Assembly (NCBI GenBank): GCA_964472425.1
Contig: CAYYLF010000001.1
Coordinates: forward strand, 17,929-81,928
Source of the DNA: RUG11867 sp964472425
GTDB taxonomy: Bacteria > Bacillota_I > Bacilli_A > RF39 > UBA660
Length of the DNA: 64,000 bases
Direction of reading: 5' to 3'
The notes beneath the pieces were generated by a model that saw only the letters and a program-made list of their open reading frames with translations, ran no database searches and was not told the origin of the DNA. Below, one piece after another: positions 1 through 5,236 of the stretch (the first letter of the stretch is position 1; every line of letters begins with the position of its first letter). The position numbers and the translations under genes are program-made.

Positions 1-16
1 CTCCCACTATAATCAT

Positions 17-835
17 TTATTTCACTTCTTTCAGGTCGAAGAACATTTTCTCGAGTAGCAAATCGGCATTCATATTTTTGGTCAATTTGTTGAGCAAAGT
101 ATTGATATATTTAGCCTTTTTTATGAGGGTTGGAAAATCGTTGTTTTTCTTGATGTAATCTATCAATTCGAAATCAGCGTTCTTCGGGTCTTTCAAATTA
201 CAGGCCATATTATAGTAGTTTTTTATCGAATTTTCAATCATTTGAGCATTTTCTTTTAACAGTTTGTCGCTCGATTTGGCTCGGTAAAAGGCGACATGAT
301 CTCGATTTTCGAGGGCAATTATGAGATTTTTGGTCAGTTCTCGTATTTCTTCTGGAATTTCTTGGTTCGATTGTGCATCGTAAATCATTGTTATTTTTTC
401 ACAACGAGATTTGATGGTCGGCAAAAGGAGGTCGGCATTGCACGTGACTAGGAAGCCAATTACGTTCTCGTTGGGTTCTTCGATGGTCTTCAATAGTTTG
501 TTTGCAGAGTTTTCGGTCATTTCTTCAGCTGGCGAGATTATGTATACCACGTATTTTGAGAGTACAGGTTTAGTCTTTATGCGGTCTTGTAGTTCTAAGA
601 TGCGTTCATTTTTAATCGTCTTCCCATCACTGAGAATTATTATAAGCTCGAGGTACGTTTCGTTTATTATTTGATGTCGAGTCGTTTCGTCGCCATTCGA
701 TAAAAGGTTGGCAATCAACTCTTTGAGGTCATCGAGACATTTTTCGGCATCGTTCGTTTCAACTAAAAAAACGTGGGAATTAACATTCTCATCGAACTCG
801 TTTTTTATTTTCATCATTGCTTCGTTTGCTTTCAT
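17..835 (-). CDS. holB: DNA polymerase III delta' subunit (clamp loader)
   Basis: Clamp-loader subunit that joins the DnaX (tau/gamma) and delta subunits to open the DnaN ring and load it on DNA. The 272-residue protein has a degenerate AAA+ core. The stretch around residues 95-145 (ISPAEEMTENSANKLLKTIEEP, split as ISPAEEMTENS and ANKLLKTIEEP, then LLPTIKSRCE) matches the sensor-1/SRC region of HolB. No functional Walker A is visible, as expected for delta'. It is the last gene of the minus-strand run dnaX-ybaB-recR-bofA-holB, an order like that of Bacillus recombination/replisome operons. A later start at MMKIKNE is possible. The gene is complete. Confidence is high from the motif and context. 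Confidence 0.88.
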   Translation of the reverse strand: MKANEAMMKIKNEFDENVNSHVFLVETNDAEKCLDDLKELIANLLSNGDETTRHQIINETYLELIIILSDGKTIKNERILELQDRIKTKPVLSKYVVYIISPAEEMTENSANKLLKTIEEPNENVIGFLVTCNADLLLPTIKSRCEKITMIYDAQSNQEIPEEIRELTKNLIIALENRDHVAFYRAKSSDKLLKENAQMIENSIKNYYNMACNLKDPKNADFELIDYIKKNNDFPTLIKKAKYINTLLNKLTKNMNADLLLEKMFFDLKEVK

Positions 836-849
836 AGTTCCCTCTTATA

Positions 850-1029
850 TTATATCATAAGTAGCCCCACCAATATGAATAGACCTGGAAAGCCTAGAAC
901 TGCCACCGCGGATATCGTATAAATATTGAGCGGAATAAAGAGTTTTAGGCTTTCCATGATGATGTTAAATCCATATAATACGGCAAAGGCAAAAATTATT
1001 CGTTTTATCAGTTTCAGTATTATCTTCAT
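850..1029 (-). CDS. bofA: BofA-family small membrane protein
   Basis: A 59-codon gene read by hand in the gap between recR and holB. It begins MKIILKLIKRII and ends FPGLFILVGLLMI. Two hydrophobic segments (about residues 10-26 and 38-58) are joined by FIPLNIYT, and the GFPGL segment near the C-terminus matches the conserved GxPG of the BofA family (pfam07441). In Bacillus subtilis BofA holds the SpoIVFB protease inactive in the outer forespore membrane until sigma-K is needed, and bofA sits immediately after recR, as here. Family membership is strongly suggested by sequence and synteny. Whether it still works in sporulation is unknown. The gap to holB is only 14 bases, which suggests one operon. 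Confidence 0.8.
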   Translation of the reverse strand: MKIILKLIKRIIFAFAVLYGFNIIMESLKLFIPLNIYTISAVAVLGFPGLFILVGLLMI

Positions 1030-1063
1030 ATCTATCGGTAAATTATATGAAGACTTGGATAAA

Positions 1064-1666
1064 TTATGCGACTTCTTTGCGGTCGTATAGTGCCCGTTCG
1101 AGTGTCAAAATGTCGAGATAGTCTATTTCGGCACCCATCGGAATACCATAGGATAATCTCGTTACTTTGATGTTTTGATTAGCCAGTATTTTTTTTAGAT
1201 AGAGAGTGGTCGTGTCTCCTTCTATCGTCGGACGAAGGGCAATTATCACTTCGGCATTTTCGAGGTTTTTACATCTCGATATCAGTTTGGATATGTTCAA
1301 ATCGTCGGGATTGACTCCGTCTATCGGAGAAATAAGCCCTCCTAAAACATGGTATACTCCTCGGTATTTGCCCGTTTTTTCGAATACAAAGATGCTCTTG
1401 TAGTCTTCAACGACACATATGAGATTATGGTCACGATTCGAATCTTCACATATTTGACAGATTTTTTTGTCGGTCAAGTGGCCACATTCTTCACATGTCT
1501 TGAAAGTCGTATCTATACAATCGATGGAATGGGCAAAGTCTTTAAGGTCATCTTTTTCCATCTTTATGAGAGCAAGTGCATATCTTTCAGCGGTTCTCTC
1601 CCCTATACCTGGCAACTTTTTGAAGTACTCTATCAAAGTTTCTAGTAGCTCGGGATAAATGTTCAT
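1064..1666 (-). CDS. recR: Recombination mediator RecR
   Basis: Helps RecF/RecO load RecA at gapped DNA. The 200-residue protein has a helix-hairpin-helix (LPGIGERTAERYA, residues 18-30), a C4 zinc finger with Cys58, Cys61, Cys70 and Cys73, and a Toprim domain beginning at ICVVEDYKSIFVFE (about residue 82). Length and architecture are typical. The ATG overlaps the ybaB stop by one base (TAATG), which implies translational coupling. The ybaB-recR pairing is conserved across bacteria. Confidence 0.97.
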   Translation of the reverse strand: MNIYPELLETLIEYFKKLPGIGERTAERYALALIKMEKDDLKDFAHSIDCIDTTFKTCEECGHLTDKKICQICEDSNRDHNLICVVEDYKSIFVFEKTGKYRGVYHVLGGLISPIDGVNPDDLNISKLISRCKNLENAEVIIALRPTIEGDTTTLYLKKILANQNIKVTRLSYGIPMGAEIDYLDILTLERALYDRKEVA

Positions 1667-1962
1667 TACATCAGTCCACCGAGTTGTTTGCTATAAGCAC
1701 CGAGTTTGTTCTCGATTTCTTTATCGATTTTTTTGAGACAGTCGTTCATCGCGATAGTAATCATATCGGCTAGCATGTCTTTGTCTTCATTGAGGTCTCC
1801 CGTGTAGGTTATATCGACTCTCGTAATTTTTTTGTTTCCCGTCATAGTTATTTTGACCCATTCGGATTCGCCTACAAAGGTCATTTTGTAGATTTCCTCT
1901 TGTTTTTTAGTTATTTCCTTTTGCATTCTTTGGGCTTGAGCCATTAAATTTTGCATGTTCAT
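1666..1962 (-). CDS. ybaB: YbaB/EbfC nucleoid-associated protein
   Basis: Small dimeric DNA-binding protein of the YbaB/EbfC family, 98 residues, with the typical start MNMQNLMAQAQRMQKEI and the central VKITMTGNKKITRVDI beta segment. It is encoded between dnaX and recR as in most bacteria. The start is set by an AAGGAG ribosome-binding site about nine bases upstream. The C-terminal coiled region ends with GGLM. Its exact cellular role is not settled even in model species; nucleoid organisation or a link to RecR is usually proposed. Confidence 0.95.
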   Translation of the reverse strand: MNMQNLMAQAQRMQKEITKKQEEIYKMTFVGESEWVKITMTGNKKITRVDITYTGDLNEDKDMLADMITIAMNDCLKKIDKEIENKLGAYSKQLGGLM

Positions 1963-1977
1963 ATATTTTTTCTCCTT

Positions 1978-3585
1978 CTATGAAACTTCTACTAAGTTTT
2001 CAGTAAATAGTTCTTCAGCTTCTTTTTTTAGTTCAGAGCTGTCTTCTTCGAATTCTGGTTCATCTATATATTTATATTCTTTTTTGGATTTTAGGTTGTT
2101 TTTATATTTTTCTTTTTCTTTTTGCCAATCTTCCGCGGTAATAGCAATCGTCTTCGTCGTCAAGTCGTTTTGTTTGAGAGCTTTTTCTATTTCGTCTTTC
2201 TTTATGTTGAAGAGATTAGCTAGCGAATTTTCTTCTGCCGTAAATATAGCATAGTTCGGCGAGGCGGCTACGGGTTTGTAATCCCTGATGTCGAGCGATT
2301 TAATTTTTTCGGTGTCCAGTTCGGACCATTTTGTAGTTAACGTGTTGAGGGCTTCCTTGGATGGTTCGACAAAGCAGTTGTTTATTCTTATCTCGGTAAG
2401 TGTCAGTTTTTGGTCGAGTTTTTTGGTTGCTTCTTGGGCTGGGGCTTCGGCTTCGACGTCGTTTTTCGATTGTGTTTGTCTTTGCAGATTGGTTTCTTGT
2501 CGATTTTCGACCGATTTTTGTACAATCTCCGTGCTTTTTTGTGATTTTCGGTCAGTTTTTGTCGAATTTGGCATCGCTTCTAAGAAGCACAGTTTTATAA
2601 TAGTGAAAACATTCTCGTTTATGCGGGCATCGATATAGCATTTATTCAAGTTCGTTATCAAATTAGATATGGTCGCGAAGGAAAATTCCTCGTTCTTCCC
2701 CATTTTTATTTCTATAGCAATTTTTTCTAAGTAATTTATCATTCTTTTTAGAAGTTTTTGAGCATTTATACCGGTATTTTCATAGTTTTCTATTTTGGTG
2801 ATTATTCCGTCTACGTCTCCCGCCTTCATATCGGTCAGCAAATCGTTTATGGAGTTTTTAGAAATCATATTATAATTCTTTAGGAGCGCGTCTAAGGTCA
2901 TCTTTTTGGCCGATTTCGATGTCTGATCTAAGATACTCAACGCGTCTCGCAGGCAACCTTCACTCAATTCGTATATTTCTTCTAGTACTCCATCTTCGTA
3001 CTCGATGTGTTCTTCGTTACAGACGAATCGCAAGTGCTCTAGCATATCGACTTTTTCAATTTTTTTGAAGTCGTATCTTTGACATCTGGATAGAATAGTT
3101 ATAGGCACTTTGTATACTTCTGTCGTTGCGAGAATAAATATCGCATGAGAAGGCGGTTCTTCTAATGTTTTTAGTAAGGCATTGAATGCGCCGGAAGAAA
3201 GCATATGAACTTCATCTATTATATATATTTTGTACTTAGATGCGGTGGGAGCCAAAGTAATGTTATTGCGCAATTCTCTTATTTCATCGACTCCATTGTT
3301 CGAAGCTGCGTCTATTTCTATTATGTCCGGCGATGTGGAAAAATTGCGGCATGAATCGCATTCTCCACATGGTTCTCCTTCTTTAGCGTTAGTACACGTG
3401 AGGGCCTTAGCAAGTACTTTAGCTGTCGATGTTTTTCCCGTTCCTCGCGGGCCAGTAAATATGTAAGCGTGCGAAAATGTATTTTCTGTTACACTCTTTT
3501 GCAGGTTGTCGACAATGGCCTTTTGTCCAACTATATTTTTAAAAGTATTTGGTCTATATTTTCTGTATAATACTTTGTACGACAT
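1978..3585 (-). CDS. dnaX: DNA polymerase III gamma/tau subunit
   Basis: ATPase motor of the clamp loader. From the chosen ATG (MSYKVLYRKYRP) the protein has 535 residues, with Walker A GPRGTGKT (45-52), zinc ligands Cys64, Cys73, Cys76 and Cys79, a DEVH Walker B and the LLKTLEEPP and SRCQRYDF motifs of the AAA+ core. Domain III follows, then a charged Lys/Glu/Gln-rich linker (about 350-420) and a tau-type C-terminal part. A TTG two codons upstream is also open, but the GGAG site fits the ATG better. I saw no obvious slippery heptamer of the E. coli type. It is the first large gene of the dnaX-ybaB-recR-bofA-holB run. Confidence 0.96.
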   Translation of the reverse strand: MSYKVLYRKYRPNTFKNIVGQKAIVDNLQKSVTENTFSHAYIFTGPRGTGKTSTAKVLAKALTCTNAKEGEPCGECDSCRNFSTSPDIIEIDAASNNGVDEIRELRNNITLAPTASKYKIYIIDEVHMLSSGAFNALLKTLEEPPSHAIFILATTEVYKVPITILSRCQRYDFKKIEKVDMLEHLRFVCNEEHIEYEDGVLEEIYELSEGCLRDALSILDQTSKSAKKMTLDALLKNYNMISKNSINDLLTDMKAGDVDGIITKIENYENTGINAQKLLKRMINYLEKIAIEIKMGKNEEFSFATISNLITNLNKCYIDARINENVFTIIKLCFLEAMPNSTKTDRKSQKSTEIVQKSVENRQETNLQRQTQSKNDVEAEAPAQEATKKLDQKLTLTEIRINNCFVEPSKEALNTLTTKWSELDTEKIKSLDIRDYKPVAASPNYAIFTAEENSLANLFNIKKDEIEKALKQNDLTTKTIAITAEDWQKEKEKYKNNLKSKKEYKYIDEPEFEEDSSELKKEAEELFTENLVEVS

Positions 3586-3631
3586 ATTCAACCATCTCCA
3601 ATATAATTATAGCAAATCCGCAATATTAAAT

Positions 3632-4051
3632 CTACCTTTTATCTTTAAAAAACGTGGTTATATTGTGTTTATATCGGTCTAGGTCGGCGTTTTCAACGTG
3701 CATATGTTCAAATATAGTACATTTGTACTGCTTTTTATAGTTTAGTCGAGGGACTAGATAATATACATGCCCTAATCTAGCCTCTTTGATTACACTTTTG
3801 CACATGTCACAGGGTTCCAAAGTCACAATCATACATTTGTTCTGTAAGTTCCAGTTACCAACTGTTTGATTAGCTTCTTCAATAGCAATGATTTCGGCAT
3901 GATCCGTAGTTTTGTGTGTTTTGTTTCTTTTATTATATCCACAGCCCAAGATACCAGTTTCATCATACACAATTGCGCTAACTGGAAATTCGTCTTCTGC
4001 CAACGACTTTTCCACAAGGTCAAATAGTGTTTTCAACAATTCTTTTTTCAT
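3632..4051 (-). CDS. tadA: tRNA adenosine(34) deaminase TadA
   Basis: Zinc enzyme that converts A34 to inosine in tRNA-Arg(ACG). It has the cytidine/deoxycytidylate deaminase fold with zinc ligands in the HAE motif (His51, catalytic Glu53) and PCxxC (Cys81, Cys84), and is 139 residues long. The start is fixed by GGAGG four bases before the ATG; the longer reading frame upstream would run into the SRP RNA terminator. Bacillus has the same tadA, SRP RNA, dnaX neighbourhood, although the order differs slightly. The family also contains guanine deaminases, but the context favours TadA. Confidence 0.88.
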   Translation of the reverse strand: MKKELLKTLFDLVEKSLAEDEFPVSAIVYDETGILGCGYNKRNKTHKTTDHAEIIAIEEANQTVGNWNLQNKCMIVTLEPCDMCKSVIKEARLGHVYYLVPRLNYKKQYKCTIFEHMHVENADLDRYKHNITTFFKDKR

Positions 4052-4062
4052 TATTCCTCCAA

Positions 4063-4142
4063 AAAAAAGCACACACGAATTCTTGTCTTATGGCTGCTAT
4101 CTTCCGATTCTGACCAGGTTCGCCAATTATCCGTTGTGCTTC
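4063..4142 (-). ncRNA. ffs: Small signal recognition particle RNA (4.5S/SRP)
   Basis: On the minus strand the core GAACCTGGTCAG, AATCGGAAGATAGCAGCC contains the invariant SRP domain IV elements: the GGUCAG internal loop, a CGGAAG tetraloop region and the AGCAGCC return strand. The ends AAGCACA and GTGTGTGCTT pair, closing one long hairpin of about 80 nt. The RNA runs straight into a U8 tract, so it carries its own terminator. Bacillus encodes scRNA next to dnaX/tadA. This looks like the short form without Alu domain rather than the longer Bacillus type. Confidence 0.92.
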
Positions 4143-4145
4143 TAA

Positions 4146-4174
4146 ATTTTATCATATATTATTGGTTATTGCAA
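4146..4174 (-). promoter_or_regulatory. Promoter of SRP RNA
   Basis: Minus-strand -35 TTGCAA (4169-4174) and -10 TAAAAT (4146-4151) are separated by 17 bases, which puts +1 at about 4139-4141, exactly where the SRP RNA hairpin begins. The first parS palindrome starts one base upstream of the -35 box. Confidence 0.7.
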
Positions 4175-4175
4175 A

Positions 4176-4191
4176 TGTTTCACGTGAAACT
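4176..4191. promoter_or_regulatory. parS-type site 1
   Basis: TGTTTCACGTGAAACT, one mismatch from a full palindrome. It abuts the -35 box of the SRP RNA promoter. Confidence 0.85.
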
Positions 4192-4208
4192 TAGTGCAGC
4201 TACTAGTT

Positions 4209-4222
4209 ATTTCCCGGGAAAT
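4209..4222. promoter_or_regulatory. Noc-binding-type site 1
   Basis: ATTTCCCGGGAAAT, identical to the published NBS consensus. Confidence 0.85.
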
Positions 4223-4330
4223 AATTAGAGTGGATGGCTCAGCGATTTGCCAAAATTTAAAATTGCCAAATATTAAATTTGGTAATTTGGATATAGCTAT
4301 AAAACTTTTGCGGAATCATTTCAAATCGCA

Positions 4331-4346
4331 TGTTTCACGTGGAACA
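4331..4346. promoter_or_regulatory. parS-type site 2
   Basis: TGTTTCACGTGGAACA, one asymmetric position, within the Bacillus parS consensus. Confidence 0.85.
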
Positions 4347-4396
4347 TGTGAAAACCAAGCTTTTATTTTTGGCTCAGTTTATTAGAATCATTAATT

Positions 4397-4410
4397 ATTT
4401 CCCAGGAAAT
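4397..4410. promoter_or_regulatory. Noc-binding-type site 2
   Basis: ATTTCCCAGGAAAT, one change from the NBS consensus at the centre. Confidence 0.8.
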
Positions 4411-4438
4411 ATTTTTTATTAACCAGTTATCTAGTTAA

Positions 4439-4454
4439 TGTTCCACGTGAAACA
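4439..4454. promoter_or_regulatory. parS-type site 3
   Basis: TGTTCCACGTGAAACA, followed two bases later by TGTGGAAAAGTGAC. Confidence 0.87.
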
Positions 4455-4582
4455 TATGTGGAAAAGTGACAATTTATAAATTTATGAGATTATAGCGTAT
4501 GAATAATCTAAATTGTAATAAATTCTCCAAAGTTGCTGCTCACACAATATATTAGAAAATGACTGCAAGTCAATTGTTAAAT

Positions 4583-4596
4583 ATTTCCCAGGAAAT
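4583..4596. promoter_or_regulatory. Noc-binding-type site 3
   Basis: ATTTCCCAGGAAAT, the same variant as site 2 and 186 bp from it. Confidence 0.8.
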
Positions 4597-4619
4597 AGCA
4601 ATATTTGTGTTACACTTAA

Positions 4620-4635
4620 TGTTCCACGTGGAACA
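4620..4635. promoter_or_regulatory. parS-type site 4
   Basis: TGTTCCACGTGGAACA, a perfect palindrome, followed closely by TGTGGAAAAGTGAC as at site 3. Confidence 0.88.
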
Positions 4636-4768
4636 AGTGTGGAAAAGTGACGATAACCGGCACTTTATGAAAAAGCAAAATATGAGAATCTAATTACTTT
4701 TAGGCTTATCACGTGCAATTTCTCATAACTTATTAAAAAATAGAAAACAGTAAATAAGTTAGTCGAAT

Positions 4769-4782
4769 ATTTCCCGGGAAAT
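4769..4782. promoter_or_regulatory. Noc-binding-type site 4
   Basis: ATTTCCCGGGAAAT, exact NBS consensus, 186 bp from site 3. Confidence 0.85.
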
Positions 4783-4798
4783 AAGATAATTGAATTCA

Positions 4799-4814
4799 TG
4801 TTCCACGTGGAACA
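4799..4814. promoter_or_regulatory. parS-type site 5
   Basis: TGTTCCACGTGGAACA, a perfect palindrome that runs into TGTGGAAAAC. Confidence 0.88.
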
Positions 4815-4930
4815 TGTGGAAAACCCCAAGAAATCGGTAACTTTTATCAAAAAAAGTTTTAGAATGAAATTAGTAGTTATTCTACAATTGATTATTTGCA
4901 CGGTCACTTAAGTTTAAATCGCTGACAAAT

Positions 4931-4944
4931 ATTTCCTGGGAAAT
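4931..4944. promoter_or_regulatory. Noc-binding-type site 5
   Basis: ATTTCCTGGGAAAT, one change from NBS (the complement of the variant at sites 2 and 3). Confidence 0.8.
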
Positions 4945-4953
4945 AATTATTAA

Positions 4954-4969
4954 TGGTTCACGTGGAACC
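4954..4969. promoter_or_regulatory. Diverged parS-type site 6
   Basis: TGGTTCACGTGGAACC keeps the TTCACGTGGAAC core but differs at the outer bases, so it may be a weaker ParB site. Confidence 0.6.
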
Positions 4970-5053
4970 TGTAGAAAAGTAAGTTGGTTTACTATTACGT
5001 TCGGTTATTAAATATTAATTGGAAATATAAAATAGTAATCGCTATCTAGTCGA

Positions 5054-5069
5054 TGTTCCACGTGGAACA
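5054..5069. promoter_or_regulatory. parS-type site 7
   Basis: TGTTCCACGTGGAACA, a perfect palindrome. A TTTTCCACA 9-mer lies about 20 bases further on. Confidence 0.88.
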
Positions 5070-5117
5070 TCTAGTAGCTTCATTGGTGTTTTCCACACGT
5101 ACTATGTTTTAGCTACT

Positions 5118-5146
5118 AAAAATCAAATTTGGCAAATTTGATTTTT
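5118..5146. repeat. 29-bp perfect inverted repeat inside the array
   Basis: Fourteen-base arms (AAAAATCAAATTTG and its complement) flank a single G. The sequence could extrude as a cruciform, act as an operator or weakly terminate. It contains one of two TTTGGCAA 8-mers (5128 and 5144); the complementary TTGCCAAA occurs twice at the other side of the array (4247 and 4263), also 16 bp apart. Confidence 0.7.
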
Positions 5147-5176
5147 GGCAAATTGATGCACTCCTCACCCCTAATT

Positions 5177-5190
5177 ATTTCCCGGGAAAT
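5177..5190. promoter_or_regulatory. Noc-binding-type site 6
   Basis: ATTTCCCGGGAAAT, exact NBS consensus, just beyond the gyrA terminator. Confidence 0.85.
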
Positions 5191-5198
5191 AATATAAC

Positions 5199-5231
5199 AA
5201 AAAAAACTGAGTTTTCCACACTCAGTTTTAA
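5199..5231 (-). terminator. Terminator after gyrA
   Basis: On the minus strand AAACTGAG, a short loop TGTGGAAAA, then CTCAGTTT is followed by a run of T residues. It closes the recF-gyrB-gyrA transcript before the parS/NBS array. Confidence 0.8.
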
Positions 5232-5236
5232 AACAT

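Larger units (their letters stand above)
4176..5190. repeat. Interleaved parS / Noc-site palindrome array
   Basis: About 1 kb without a convincing gene, between gyrA and the SRP RNA. It contains seven 16-bp palindromes of parS type (TGTTCCACGTGGAACA and close variants) and six 14-bp palindromes of the type ATTTCCCGGGAAAT, in the order P N P N P N P N P N P P N. The first matches the Bacillus ParB site consensus; the second is the published Noc-binding sequence. The Noc-type sites start at 4209, 4397, 4583, 4769, 4931 and 5177, so the first four steps are 188, 186, 186 and 162 bp. Several parS copies are followed at once by TGTGGAAAA, a DnaA-box-like 9-mer. The rest of the sequence between sites is AT-rich and divergent. 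Confidence 0.92.

Noticed and set aside
4665..4907. Small open frames inside the palindrome array
   Set aside because: They run across parS and Noc-type sites, have no ribosome-binding site and no recognisable protein.
4176..5190. CRISPR-like repeat array
   Set aside because: The repeats are 14-16 bp palindromes of two kinds at irregular sub-spacing with no uniform spacers, and no cas genes are nearby.
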